Origin: CAYMOV01 sp964392085
GTDB lineage: Bacteria > Oederibacteriota > Muellerivitia > Muellerivitales > Muellerivitaceae
Assembly (NCBI GenBank): GCA_964392085.1
Contig: CAYMOV010000016.1
Location: 1-43,575 of the forward strand
Reading direction: 5' to 3'
Length of the DNA: 43,575 bases
The notes below the pieces were generated by a model, which was given only the letters and a program-made list of their open reading frames with translations, had not been told where the DNA came from and did not search any database. Position numbers and translations under genes: made by a program. Positions 1-9,310 of the stretch are shown in pieces. Numbering within the stretch: the stretch's first letter is position 1; every line of letters starts with the position of its first letter.

Positions 1-71
1 AGGTTCGGGGCATCAACCGTGTCGTGTACGACATCACCAGCAAACCGCCTGGGACCATCGAGTGGGAGTGA
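1..71 (+). CDS. guaA: GMP synthase (glutamine-hydrolysing), C-terminal end only
   Basis: The last 22 codons of a gene entering from the left edge, read in the frame starting at base 3, end in VVYDITSKPPGTIEWE and a TGA stop at 69-71. This is the characteristic C-terminus of GuaA, which aminates XMP to GMP in purine synthesis; the tail belongs to the dimerisation domain. Nothing else of the protein is visible, so the call rests on this short but highly conserved end. The frame beginning at base 19 stays open further right but is not the GuaA frame. Confidence 0.85.
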   Translation, partial: VRGINRVVYDITSKPPGTIEWE

Positions 72-270
72 CCCCCGAAGGGCGTCGTCCCGCTTGTCCG
101 GCAAAGTAACGACGAAGCCGGAAGTGAGGGGCGCGAAGCGGCGCAGCCGAGTGAACTGTTTAGAGCATTCCCCGAAACCTGGCTTGATGATGATGGCTCG
201 GTGGTTCACCGAAAAAACGTTTGTAAGCGCCAACCTCGGTGGAACCTTGACCCCTATAGAAATTTTGCAA

Positions 271-289
271 GGGAGGGGATGCCCCTCCC
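271..289. terminator. hairpin, terminator-like
   Basis: GGGAGGGG (271-278) and CCCCTCCC (282-289) form an 8-bp perfect stem with a 3-nt loop, flanked by TGCA on both sides. It lies 200 nt after the guaA stop and has no T-run, so it may be a folded RNA element or a weak two-way terminator. Confidence 0.4.
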
Positions 290-524
290 CTGCACCTCTT
301 CCCATGCAAGATTCGTAATCGTCATGCAAATTGATGATGGGACCCTTGCGTTGGTCAGTTGAGGTCGCTTAGAAACGGTTCGAATGAATCGAAACGGCGA
401 ACTCTTATACCCCGTCCCTTGATTGGGGGCGTCCCTCCCCTCCTCCCCCCACAGGTAGAAGGCCGACAACCCTAAAGCGGCCACTTTATAAGCGCTTTTG
501 GTCGTAACCGACCCGGGCACTTTT

Positions 525-530
525 TATAAT
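525..530 (+). promoter_or_regulatory. -10 element of a likely leaderless dnaE promoter
   Basis: A perfect TATAAT ends exactly 6 nt before the dnaE ATG at 537, so transcription would start at or next to the A of the start codon. No Shine-Dalgarno precedes the ATG. No good -35 is visible at 16-18 nt. Four other genes in the window show the same 6-nt spacing. Confidence 0.6.
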
Positions 531-536
531 GCCCCC

Positions 537-3500
537 ATGAAACGGCCTGAATTCGTCCACCTCCACCTCCACTCCCAATTCAGCCTCCTGGCCAGCACCA
601 TCCGTTTCGAGCCCCTGGTCAAGGCCCTCCGGGACCACGGCATGCCCTCGGTGGCCCTCACCGACCGGGGCAACCTCTTCGGCGCCATCCAGTTCTACCA
701 GAGCGCCACCAAACACGGCCTCAAGCCTATCCTGGGGATGGAGGCATTCGTGGCCCCCGAATCCCGGTTCGAGAAGTCCCAGACCCACGGCCTCCCCGAG
801 GCCGCCCACCACCTGGTCCTGCTGGCCGAGAACGAGGTGGGTTACCGCAACCTCATGCGGCTCTCCTCCGCGGGATACCTCCAGGGTTTCTTCCAGGTGC
901 CGCGGGTCGACAAGGAACTGCTGGCCCGCCACTCCAAGGGCTTGATCGCCCTCTCCTCCTGCCTGGAGGGGGAAGTGGCCGGCTTTCTCCTGAAGGCGGA
1001 GATGCCCCGGGCGGTGAAGGCCGCGGGCGACCTGTCCGCCATCTTCGGGGCGGACCGGTTCTTCCTGGAGATCCAGGACCACGGGTTGCCGGCTGAAAAG
1101 ACCCTCCGGCCGGCGCTGGTGGAGTTGGCCAAACGAACGGGGCTGGCCCTGGTGGCCACCAACGACGTCCATTACCTCCGCAAGTCGGAGGCCCAGGTCC
1201 ATGAGGCCCTGCTTTGTATGGGCAAGGGCGTGACCCTGGACGATCCGAATCGACCGACCTATGGGAGCCCCGAGTTCTACCTGAAAAGCGCGGAGGAAAT
1301 GGGCGAGCTGTTCCGGGACCTGCCCGACGCGCTCCGAAAAACGGTTGAAATCGCCGAGCGCTGCCACCTGGACCTCGAGTTCAAGAAAATACGCCTCCCC
1401 CGCTTCTCGGTGCCGTCCACCGAGGTGGATGAGTCGGGGTACCTGGAAGTGCTCTGCCGTGAGGGTTTAAAGAAGCGTTACGGGAACCCGGCGCCGTCGG
1501 AGGCCCTGGAGCGGATGGCCCATGAGCTGGACGTCATCCGGGAGACGGGATTCGCGGGGTATTTCCTCATCGTCTGGGACTTCGTCCGGGAGGCTAAAAA
1601 GCTCGGGATCCCCGTGGGCCCGGGCCGGGGTAGCGCGGCAGGCAGCCTCGTGGCGTACCTCCTGGGAATCACCGACGTGGATCCCCTCCGGTGGGGCCTC
1701 CTCTTTGAGCGGTTCATCAACCCCGAGCGGGTGTCGGCGCCCGATATCGACGTGGACGTCTGTGACCGGAGGCGTGGGGAGGTTTTGGAGCACTTAACCC
1801 GGACCTACGGCACCGAACGGGTGGCCAACATCATCACCTTCGGCACCTTGGCGGCCCGGGCCGTGTTGCGGGATGTGGGACGGGTTTTGGCCATGCCGCT
1901 GCCCGAAGTGGACCGCATCGTGAAACTGGTTCCCGCGGAATTGAAGATCACCCTGGAGGAGGCCATTGAACGGGTGCCGGAACTCAAGGCCTTGGCCGGG
2001 TCCCCGGGCCCGACCCAGAGGCTCCTGGAGATCTCGAAATCACTTGAGGGCTTGGTGCGGCACGCCTCCACCCACGCCGCGGGAGTCTTGATCGGAAGTG
2101 ATCCTTTGGTGGAGTCCGTGCCCTTGTGCCTGGGGGCCGGCGGGGAAGTCCTGACCCAGTACGACATGAACGCCCTCAAGGACCTGGGGCTGTTGAAGCT
2201 GGACGTTCTGGGGCTCCGGACCCTGACGGTGCTGGACGACACCTGCGCCCTCGTGGAGAAACGGACCGGGAAGCGCCCGGACCTGGAAACCATCCCCCTG
2301 GACGACCCGGAAACCTTCCGACTCCTCCGGGAAGCCCACACCTCCGGGGTTTTCCAGCTGGAGTCCCGCGGGATGCGCGATTACCTCCGGAAACTGGAAC
2401 CGGACAAGTTCGAGGACCTGATCGCCCTTCTCGCCCTTTACCGGCCGGGCCCCTTGGGCAGCGACATGGTGGACGACTTCATGCGCCGGAAGAAGGGCCA
2501 GGTCGAGGTGGTTTATCCCCATCCCGCCTGCGAGCCCATCCTGAAGACCACCTATGGGGTCATCCTCTACCAGGAACAGGTCATGCGGCTCGCCAGCGAC
2601 CTGGGGGGCTTCACCTTGGGACAGGCGGACCTCCTGCGCCGTGCGATGGGAAGCAAGAACCCCGAGGAGATGGAGCGCCAACGCGGCCGGTTCCTGGACG
2701 GGGCCAAGGAACGGAAAATCCCAAAGGGCGCCGCCGAGACCCTTTTCGACCTGATGGCCAAGTTCGCCGGCTACGGTTTCAACAAGTCCCATTCCGCCGC
2801 CTATGCCCTGGTGGTCTTCCGGGCCGCCTACCTCAAGGCGCACCACGGAGCCGAGTACATGGCGGCCCTCCTGACGAGTGAGTCGGGGGACACGGATAAG
2901 ATCTCGGATTACATCACGGAATGCAGGCGCCTGGGGATCCCCGTCCTGCCGCCGGACGTCAATACCAGCGGGGAATGGTTCACCCTGGAGCCTCCCACCC
3001 ATCCCGACGGTCCCTTTGCGGTGCGATACGGCCTGATCGCGATCCGACATGTGGGAACCCCCGCGGTCCGGTCCCTCTTGGAGATCCGGGAATCCGCCGG
3101 GCCCTTCAAGGACCTGTTCGAGTTTTGCCGCCGGGTGGACCTGCGGGCCTTCACGCCCAAGATGCTGGAGAACCTGGTGCTGGCCGGCGCCTTCGACTCC
3201 ACCGGGGCCAAGCGGTCCCAGATGCGCGAGGCGGCGGAACGGGCCTACCGGGGGGCCCATTCGGCCCAATCCGAAAGGGAAACGGGGCAGGGATCCCTCT
3301 TCGGCGGGACACCCCTGGAGGTGAAGGAGGGTTTCATCGAGATGCCCGAATTGCACCCGTCCGACCTGCTCCAGGGGGAGAAGGAGGCCCTGGGTTTTTA
3401 CCTATCCGGCCATCCCTTATCGGAGCACCAATGGGAATTGGAGCATTACGTCACGCCCCTGGACGAGGTGATCGCCCTGAACGACGGCGCGGAGGTGCGG

Positions 3501-3992
3501 GTGGGGGGACTCATCCTGGGCCTGACCCTTGGGAAGGTGAAAAAGACCCAAGAACCCTATGCCCGGTTCGTGTTGGAGGATCTCCGGACCCACATGGAGA
3601 TACTGGCCTGGCCCGAGGCCTTCAAAGCCTACGGGAACCTCCTCCAGAAGGACCACCTCGTGGTGCTCAAGGGCCGGGTGGACCGGTCCGGCGACCGGGT
3701 CCAGGTCATCGCCCACGAGGTGTTGGACCTGGGGGACATGGCGGCCAAGTGGGCCAAGGTGGTCCACCTGTCCGTGAACGCCGTGGGGTTCGACGATGGG
3801 GTCCTCAAAAGGGTCCAGGAGGCGATCCTTCGCCACCCGGGCCCGGCCCAGGTGCGCTTCCACCTCCGCACCAGCCACCAAGGCGAAGTGGTGGTGGAAA
3901 CGGGGAATGACCGGAAAGTCCAGCCCGGCAAGGAATTCCTTCGGGAGATCGCCGAGATATTGGGTGAGGGCGCGGTCGATATCGAGGTTTAA
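537..3992 (+). CDS. dnaE: DNA polymerase III alpha subunit
   Basis: Replicative polymerase catalytic subunit, 1151 aa, the normal DnaE length. Order: N-terminal PHP domain (HLHLH at residues 8-12), polymerase core with GPGRGSAAGS, catalytic aspartates in PDIDVD (D403, D405) and KLDVLG (D556), matching E. coli D401/D403/D555 by position, then helix-hairpin-helix and an OB-fold near residues 980-1050 (VRVGGLILG). In the PHP domain the usual TDHGN reads TDRGN (R44) and FSLLDG reads FSLLAS, so two expected metal ligands are lost and the PHP site is probably inactive; a separate proofreading exonuclease is expected. ATG 537 is chosen over an upstream in-frame GTG at 498 because conserved sequence starts at MKRPEFVHLH. 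It has no Shine-Dalgarno and looks leaderless. No intein. Confidence 0.97.
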   Translation: MKRPEFVHLHLHSQFSLLASTIRFEPLVKALRDHGMPSVALTDRGNLFGAIQFYQSATKHGLKPILGMEAFVAPESRFEKSQTHGLPEAAHHLVLLAENEVGYRNLMRLSSAGYLQGFFQVPRVDKELLARHSKGLIALSSCLEGEVAGFLLKAEMPRAVKAAGDLSAIFGADRFFLEIQDHGLPAEKTLRPALVELAKRTGLALVATNDVHYLRKSEAQVHEALLCMGKGVTLDDPNRPTYGSPEFYLKSAEEMGELFRDLPDALRKTVEIAERCHLDLEFKKIRLPRFSVPSTEVDESGYLEVLCREGLKKRYGNPAPSEALERMAHELDVIRETGFAGYFLIVWDFVREAKKLGIPVGPGRGSAAGSLVAYLLGITDVDPLRWGLLFERFINPERVSAPDIDVDVCDRRRGEVLEHLTRTYGTERVANIITFGTLAARAVLRDVGRVLAMPLPEVDRIVKLVPAELKITLEEAIERVPELKALAGSPGPTQRLLEISKSLEGLVRHASTHAAGVLIGSDPLVESVPLCLGAGGEVLTQYDMNALKDLGLLKLDVLGLRTLTVLDDTCALVEKRTGKRPDLETIPLDDPETFRLLREAHTSGVFQLESRGMRDYLRKLEPDKFEDLIALLALYRPGPLGSDMVDDFMRRKKGQVEVVYPHPACEPILKTTYGVILYQEQVMRLASDLGGFTLGQADLLRRAMGSKNPEEMERQRGRFLDGAKERKIPKGAAETLFDLMAKFAGYGFNKSHSAAYALVVFRAAYLKAHHGAEYMAALLTSESGDTDKISDYITECRRLGIPVLPPDVNTSGEWFTLEPPTHPDGPFAVRYGLIAIRHVGTPAVRSLLEIRESAGPFKDLFEFCRRVDLRAFTPKMLENLVLAGAFDSTGAKRSQMREAAERAYRGAHSAQSERETGQGSLFGGTPLEVKEGFIEMPELHPSDLLQGEKEALGFYLSGHPLSEHQWELEHYVTPLDEVIALNDGAEVRVGGLILGLTLGKVKKTQEPYARFVLEDLRTHMEILAWPEAFKAYGNLLQKDHLVVLKGRVDRSGDRVQVIAHEVLDLGDMAAKWAKVVHLSVNAVGFDDGVLKRVQEAILRHPGPAQVRFHLRTSHQGEVVVETGNDRKVQPGKEFLREIAEILGEGAVDIEV

Positions 3993-4002
3993 TGAATTGA
4001 AG

Positions 4003-4017
4003 GGGCTTTGAAAGCCC
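4003..4017. terminator. small hairpin between convergent genes
   Basis: GGGCTT / AAGCCC with a 3-nt loop lies 11 nt after the dnaE stop, in the spacer between convergent dnaE and the Wzy_C gene. There is no T-tract, so termination is only inferred. Confidence 0.35.
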
Positions 4018-4182
4018 AACAAGGCCCTTTGAACCACCACCCGCCAGCCTACGGCAGGGGGCGTAAACGGATTCACCAAGAATGCCCCAAGGATAATGTC
4101 GTTAAATCCAAGGATTTCCTTTGTGACCTTAGCGATCTTCGTGGTGAAAAATGTTTGGTTTGGCCGTCTTTGGCGGAGATAT

Positions 4183-6516
4183 TTAGTGGTTCAATCCGTC
4201 CAGGGCCGCCTGCAAACCCGGGAGTTGGGGGTCCAGTTGCCTGGCTTTTTCCAAGCTCAACTTGGCTTCCCGCTTTTTTCCCACCTTATCCTGCAGATAT
4301 CCCTGGTAGAACCAGGCTCCCGCCGATTTGGGCTGGCGGCGGACAAGTTCCGATAACAGGGTGAAGGCCAGATCCGTATCCCCACCGGTGAAATCATCCA
4401 AGGCCATCTGGCCCATGGTCCGGGTCGAGAGGTCCGGGCTCAGGGTGAAGGCCTTTGTCAGGGGAGGGCCCGCTTCCTTCCTTTGCCCCATGCCTAAAAG
4501 TACCGCGCCCCATTGGACCTGGAAGAACGGGCTTTCCGGCGCGAGGGCGCAGGCTTGGCGCAGCGCGTCCTCCGCTTGGGCCCAGTACCGGGGATCCTGC
4601 CGGGCCATTTCGATGAGTACCCGGGCCCGGTCGTTCTGGTAGTAGGCGTTGGAGGGGCTGAAGGCGACGACCTGGTCGTAGGTGTGGAGGGCCTGTTTCA
4701 GGGTGAACTCCCGGCTTTCGGAGGGGACCTCGGCCTCCTGTTCCAGCGCCATCCCGATATAGAGCCGGTATTTCACGTCCAGGGGGAAAAGTTCGGCGGC
4801 CCGTCGGGCCTTTTCCAAACCATAATCCGCGTAGAGGCCCGTCTGTTCGGGGGTCAATCGCCCGGCGCGGTCCCTCAGGAAATCCAAGGCCGCCATTCCC
4901 CGGGCGAAGGATAGGTCGGCCACCAGCCTTAGACCGATGGGGATCGAAACCACGGCCGCCAGGAAAAGGAGGAACCCGGGCCGCGATCGGGGTTCGGGGT
5001 CGGAATCCCCGACGGGCCGGACCACCGAGGCCAAATGGAGGTTCCAAAGAAGAAGGAGCGCGGCGACCCCGAAACTGAAGAGGTTCTGGACGAGGTACGC
5101 CGCCGCGGAGGCCGCGATCGAGATCCAAAGGAAACCATCCGGGTTGGTTGACTCCCGGAGCCTTTGCCGCAGGGCCCTGATGAAGAGTCCCACGACGAGA
5201 AGACCGGCCAAGAGGCCCGGCATTCCCGTGGTGGCGGCGGCCTGGAGCCATTCATTGTGGGCGGTCCGGGAGCTGACGAAGGTCCCGTCGATTTGGTTGA
5301 AATCGAACCCGCTGTATTGGGGGAACGCGATCTTGAAGCAGTCCAAGCCCACCCCGGCCCAGGGATGGGCCTTCACCATTTCCAGGGCCGGACGCCAAAT
5401 GGTGAGGCGGGATTTCCCCAGGCTTTCAAGGGGATGGGCCACGGAGCGGGTCAAGCGGTTGAAAAATGGCGAACCCGCCCAGGCCAATAATCCCAGCAGG
5501 AAAAGGACGGAAACCACCCGGGCCCACGACCAGGTTCGTGCTCGCTCCGGGGCTTCCGTCCCGGATCGGTGCCGCCACCCCAATAGGCCGAGGATCCCGA
5601 TCCCGACCAGGGCGCCCAACCATCCCCCTCGGCTCTCGGTGGCCACCAACCCCGCCCCGATCAGCAGGGAACCGCCCCAAGCGGCCCAAGGGCCCCGGCG
5701 GTAGTGGGGATGGGTCAATCCCGCCGCCAAGGCGGCCAGCCCCAGGGCCCGGAGGAGGAAGGGCAGGAAGGTTTGGTCGTAATCCATTCGGTGGGAAACC
5801 GCCCCGGTGGAGAGCAGAAGGAAAAAAAGCCCCCCCCAGGGCAGGAGCAGGGCGGTCCAAGGGAGGGGGGGGCGCGGTGGCGTGGAGGGAAAGTCCTGGT
5901 GGGTCGGTGCGGAGGGCGGCGTGGAACCTGGGGAACGGCCCAACCCCAGGGCCTCCGTCAAATGGAGGGGAAGGATCATGGCGAGGTAGGCTGAGAGGAA
6001 ATTGGGGTTCCCCAAGCTGGCGAAAACCCGGGACGCGTTGAAGGTGTCCGGGTTCCAATCGATGAAATCCAAACCATAACGCTGGCCAATGGAATAGAGG
6101 GCCGAGAGGAGCCCGGCGGTCACGGCCATAAAATGAAATTTCCGGATTTCAGCCGGGCGGAGTCCCCGGGCCAACCCGAAAAACCACCCGGCGAGGGCCA
6201 AGGCGGTGAACCATCCCCCGAAGTTCTCGTAATCGCCCGTCAGGCTGGTCCTCCAGGAAAGGCTGAGCCCGGGTAGGCAGGAAACCCCCTGGAGGACCAG
6301 AAGGACCGCGACGGCCGCTTCCAGGGCGGTCCAACGCCTGCGCCGTGGATCCAGGAGCCGGGAACCGACGATCCAGGTCGAGAGCAAACCCAACAAGATC
6401 ATCTTGGGGAGCTCGAATTGGTCCCTCATTTCCGTGTAAAAGACCAACGGAATGAGGAAAAAACCGGCCAGCGCGGTCAATCGGAAGAAGCGACGGATCG
6501 TGGCGGGATGGAACAA
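4183..6516 (-). CDS. O-antigen ligase/polymerase family membrane protein with C-terminal TPRs
   Basis: A 777-aa inner-membrane protein. The first ~480 residues hold about ten to twelve hydrophobic segments, including the Wzy_C signature: ESRGGWLG in a membrane helix, then a periplasmic loop with RLTIWRPALEMVKAHPWAGVG and TAHNEWLQ, the usual form of the O-antigen ligase domain. Residues ~540-770 form tetratricopeptide-like helical repeats (for example AGAWFYQGYLQDKVGKKREA). Members join or polymerise lipid-linked glycans at the periplasmic face; the acceptor is not deducible. The start is a TTG at 6516 with GGAG 5 nt upstream; the next ATG would remove the first membrane helix. No glycan genes adjoin it except galE 5 kb away. 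Confidence 0.8.
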   Translation of the reverse strand: MFHPATIRRFFRLTALAGFFLIPLVFYTEMRDQFELPKMILLGLLSTWIVGSRLLDPRRRRWTALEAAVAVLLVLQGVSCLPGLSLSWRTSLTGDYENFGGWFTALALAGWFFGLARGLRPAEIRKFHFMAVTAGLLSALYSIGQRYGLDFIDWNPDTFNASRVFASLGNPNFLSAYLAMILPLHLTEALGLGRSPGSTPPSAPTHQDFPSTPPRPPLPWTALLLPWGGLFFLLLSTGAVSHRMDYDQTFLPFLLRALGLAALAAGLTHPHYRRGPWAAWGGSLLIGAGLVATESRGGWLGALVGIGILGLLGWRHRSGTEAPERARTWSWARVVSVLFLLGLLAWAGSPFFNRLTRSVAHPLESLGKSRLTIWRPALEMVKAHPWAGVGLDCFKIAFPQYSGFDFNQIDGTFVSSRTAHNEWLQAAATTGMPGLLAGLLVVGLFIRALRQRLRESTNPDGFLWISIAASAAAYLVQNLFSFGVAALLLLWNLHLASVVRPVGDSDPEPRSRPGFLLFLAAVVSIPIGLRLVADLSFARGMAALDFLRDRAGRLTPEQTGLYADYGLEKARRAAELFPLDVKYRLYIGMALEQEAEVPSESREFTLKQALHTYDQVVAFSPSNAYYQNDRARVLIEMARQDPRYWAQAEDALRQACALAPESPFFQVQWGAVLLGMGQRKEAGPPLTKAFTLSPDLSTRTMGQMALDDFTGGDTDLAFTLLSELVRRQPKSAGAWFYQGYLQDKVGKKREAKLSLEKARQLDPQLPGLQAALDGLNH

Positions 6517-6628
6517 TGGGACTCCGTCCTGTTGGGTTGGAGCCTCATGATAGCGGGAAACGCCCTGTGGAGCATCTTCGACTTGATGGTCCGACTTGGA
6601 TCGGCGGACGGGAAAGGCGTTTTTTTGT

Positions 6629-6657
6629 TTGACACCCTGGGTAAACGTTTTTAAAAT
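6629..6657 (+). promoter_or_regulatory. sigma-70-like promoter of speE-decarboxylase operon
   Basis: TTGACA (6629-6634), a 17-nt spacer and TAAAAT (6652-6657) form a near-consensus promoter in the divergent spacer. Transcription would start near 6664, leaving a leader of about 155 nt before speE. The leader contains a 7-bp inverted repeat, GTTCGGG (6772-6778) with CCCGAAC (6791-6797), just before the ribosome site, which could affect translation. Confidence 0.75.
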
Positions 6658-6818
6658 TTTTTAAATTCATCCAGGAATGAAAGCCCGACCTTGTTTTTGC
6701 CCTGAGGCTGCCTTCCACCCTGTCGAGTTTTTTCGCCAAGGGCGGCCAGCAGTCCAAAGCCCGTCGAAACCGTTCGGGTGATTGTCCCGGCCCGAACCTG
6801 GATAGATCCAAGGAGACC

Positions 6819-7760
6819 ATGGACCCCATACATCCTTATTGGCACATTGAATTTTACGCGCCCGATGAAGCCCATATGCGCGGTGTGTCGGAAATTTACG
6901 CCTCCGAGCAGACCCCCTTCCAAAAAGTCGAGGTTTTGAGGTCCTCCCATTACGGGAAAGTCCTGATCCTGGACGGTTATACCCAATCGGCCCAAATCGA
7001 CGAGTTCATCTACCACGAGAACCTCGTCCACCCGGCCATGGTGACCTGCAAGAACCCCAAGAAGGTGGTCATCATCGGGGGGGGCGAAGGCGCCACCCTA
7101 TACGAGGTCCTGCGGCACAAGACCGTGGAACGGGCCTGGATGATCGACATCGACCAGCGGGTGGTGGAACTCTGCGATAAGCACATGCCCGAATGGCATC
7201 GGGGGGCCTTCAAGGACCCCCGGACGACCCTCCTGTTCGAGGATGGCCGGAAGTTCCTGGAAAACGCCAAGGAAAAATTCGACGTCATCATCATCGACAT
7301 CCCGGAGCCCGTGGAAGAGGGTCCCGCCTACCTGCTCTATACCGAGGAGTTCTACCGGATCGTCTCCGAGAAACTCAACGACGACGGGGTCATCGCGCTC
7401 CAGTCCGGTTGTTCCGCGGTCAAGGAACTGCGGTGCCTCGCGGCCATCAACCATACCTTGAAGCGGGTCTTTCCGATGGTGTACTCCTGGCCCGCCAACA
7501 TCCCCTCCTTCGACATCCCCTGGAGCTTCACGCTGGCCTCCAAGAAGGTCGACCCCAAGTCCATGAAACGCGCCGAGGTGGACCAGGTCCTGAAGGACCG
7601 GAACGTCACGGGACTGAGGTATTACGACGGGGAGACGCATGAGGGGCTTTTCTTCCTGCCCAAGTACATCCGGGAAGGCTTCGCCAACGAGAAGAAGCTG
7701 ATCCGGGACGACCAACCCCTCACCTATAAAATGATCGGCGACGAGAAAAACTCGCGCTGA
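6819..7760 (+). CDS. speE: polyamine aminopropyltransferase (spermidine synthase family)
   Basis: A cytosolic enzyme that transfers aminopropyl from decarboxylated S-adenosylmethionine to a polyamine; 313 aa, close to the family norm. An N-terminal beta domain (WHIEFYAPDE) precedes a Rossmann-like methyltransferase-type fold with the GGGEG nucleotide motif at residues 87-91, DID near 108-110 and the LYTEEFY gate motif. The usual D(L)xDP active-site loop reads DIPEPVEEGPAY, and the C-terminal region ANIPSFDIPWSFTLAS resembles thermospermine and agmatine-type enzymes more than E. coli SpeE, so the acceptor may not be putrescine. ATG 6819 has AAGGAG just upstream. The next gene, 25 bp on, is a basic amino-acid decarboxylase, which fits a polyamine operon. 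Confidence 0.9.
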   Translation: MDPIHPYWHIEFYAPDEAHMRGVSEIYASEQTPFQKVEVLRSSHYGKVLILDGYTQSAQIDEFIYHENLVHPAMVTCKNPKKVVIIGGGEGATLYEVLRHKTVERAWMIDIDQRVVELCDKHMPEWHRGAFKDPRTTLLFEDGRKFLENAKEKFDVIIIDIPEPVEEGPAYLLYTEEFYRIVSEKLNDDGVIALQSGCSAVKELRCLAAINHTLKRVFPMVYSWPANIPSFDIPWSFTLASKKVDPKSMKRAEVDQVLKDRNVTGLRYYDGETHEGLFFLPKYIREGFANEKKLIRDDQPLTYKMIGDEKNSR

Positions 7761-7785
7761 TTTCCGCCCCGGAAGGCCCCCCGCC

Positions 7786-9309
7786 ATGCCGATGGATTTC
7801 GACCAACAGAAGGCCCCGCTCTACGACGCGGTGGTCGATTACGCCCTCAAGAACAAGGTCTCCTTCCACACCCCGGGCCACAAGCACGGCCAGGGCATCG
7901 CCAAGAATTTCCGCCAGTTGGTGGGGGAAAAGGTCTTCCAGCTCGACTTGTCGGTGATGACCGAGGTGGATTCCCTCCACGAGCCCAGTTCCGTGATCCA
8001 GGAAGCCCAGATGCTGGCGGCGAAGGCCTACGGCGCGGATTATTCCTTCTTCCTGGTGAACGGGACCACTGGCGGAAACCACGCCATGATCCTGTCGGTT
8101 TGCGATCCCGGGGACAAGATCCTGGTGCCCCGTAACGCCCACAAGTCGGTGATTTCCGGCATCATCCTGGCCGGTGCCGAACCGGTCTACCTCATGCCGA
8201 GGATCGATGAGACCCTCGACCTCATCCTGAACCTCACGCCCGAGCAGGTGGAGGAGGGTCTCCGGGCCCACCCGGACGCGAAGGCCGTCCTGGTGACCAG
8301 CCCCACCTATTTCGGCTTGACCGCCGACTTGGAGGCCATCGCCGAGGTCGTCCACAAGCACGACAAGATCCTGTTGGTGGACGAGGCCCACGGTCCCCAC
8401 CTGCATTTCCACCCCTCGCTCCCCAAGTCCGCCATGGACTCGGGGGCGGACCTATGCGTCCAGTCCAGCCATAAGCACCTACCGGCCCTCAGCCAGGGCT
8501 CGGTCCTGCACGTGAAGGGCGTCCGGGTCGACATCATGCGGTTGAAGACCACCCTCCAGATGCTCCAGACCACGAGCCCTTCGTACGTGATCCTATCGTC
8601 CCTCGATGTGGCGAGGCGCCAAATGGCCCTCGAGGGGGAGAGGCTGTTGGAGTCGACCCTCCGCCTAGTGGAGGACACGAGGAAGAAGATCAACCAGATC
8701 CCCGGCCTTAGTTGCGTGACCCGGGACCAGATCAAGGAAAAGTTCCCCGGGTTGGACCTGGACGCCACGAAGCTGGTGATCTCCACCAAGGGCATCCAAT
8801 ACGCCGGTTATGACCTGGCCAAGATCCTCAACTCCGAATACGGCATCCAGGTCGAGTTGGCCGACTTCCGCAACGTCTTGTTGTTCGTCTCGGTGGGCAA
8901 CACGGCCAAGGACATGAAGAAACTCACCTCGGCCCTCGCGAAGATCGTGGTGGACTACAAGGACCTCTTCCTGAACCAGAAGAAGCGCCGGTCCATCAAT
9001 TTCCCGTCTTTCGTCCCCCAAAAGGCCATGAATCCCCGGGAAGCGCTGTACCGTTTGACCCGGAAGATGCCCTTCAAGCGGTCGGTGGGGAAGATTTGCG
9101 CGGAGATCGTCTGTCCTTATCCCCCCGGCATCCCCGTCCTTTGCCCCGGGGAAGTCGTCACCCAGGAGATCTATGAATACCTGCTCCGGGTCCTGGATTC
9201 GGGTTGCCGGGTGAACGGGCAGTCGGACGGTCGGCTGCAGACCATCAAGGTTTTGGAGGACCTGCCCGCCTCCGCCCAAGACCAGAACCGGCTCTTCGCC
9301 ATCGGTTGA
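7786..9309 (+). CDS. Orn/Lys/Arg decarboxylase, PLP-dependent (probably arginine decarboxylase)
   Basis: Fold-type I PLP decarboxylase, 507 aa, the small Bacillus SpeA-like type without the N-terminal wing domain. It starts PLYDAVVDYALKNKVSFHTPGHK, typical of the family; DEAHGPHLHFHP and QSSHKHLPALSQGS frame the PLP lysine at K230; the C-terminal domain follows, with PYPPGIPVLCPGE. These enzymes make agmatine, cadaverine or putrescine from arginine, lysine or ornithine; the sequence does not settle which. Arginine is favoured because the gene directly follows an aminopropyltransferase with agmatine-type features. GGAAGG lies upstream of ATG 7786. A strong hairpin follows the stop. Confidence 0.88.
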   Translation: MPMDFDQQKAPLYDAVVDYALKNKVSFHTPGHKHGQGIAKNFRQLVGEKVFQLDLSVMTEVDSLHEPSSVIQEAQMLAAKAYGADYSFFLVNGTTGGNHAMILSVCDPGDKILVPRNAHKSVISGIILAGAEPVYLMPRIDETLDLILNLTPEQVEEGLRAHPDAKAVLVTSPTYFGLTADLEAIAEVVHKHDKILLVDEAHGPHLHFHPSLPKSAMDSGADLCVQSSHKHLPALSQGSVLHVKGVRVDIMRLKTTLQMLQTTSPSYVILSSLDVARRQMALEGERLLESTLRLVEDTRKKINQIPGLSCVTRDQIKEKFPGLDLDATKLVISTKGIQYAGYDLAKILNSEYGIQVELADFRNVLLFVSVGNTAKDMKKLTSALAKIVVDYKDLFLNQKKRRSINFPSFVPQKAMNPREALYRLTRKMPFKRSVGKICAEIVCPYPPGIPVLCPGEVVTQEIYEYLLRVLDSGCRVNGQSDGRLQTIKVLEDLPASAQDQNRLFAIG

Positions 9310-9310
9310 C

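Larger units (their letters stand above)
72..536. other. 465-bp spacer between guaA and dnaE, no convincing gene
   Basis: No reading frame here has a ribosome site or a recognisable family. The left half holds several short inverted repeats (for example CGGTG-GTT-CACCG near 204-216). Around 271-289 lies a perfect hairpin, and TATAAT lies at 525-530 just before dnaE. The region could be a guaA terminator plus dnaE promoter, or a structured RNA; the sequence does not decide it. Confidence 0.5.

Noticed and set aside
2040..3356. 438-codon frame antisense to dnaE
   Set aside because: Same reason: a shadow of codon bias opposite a well-conserved polymerase.
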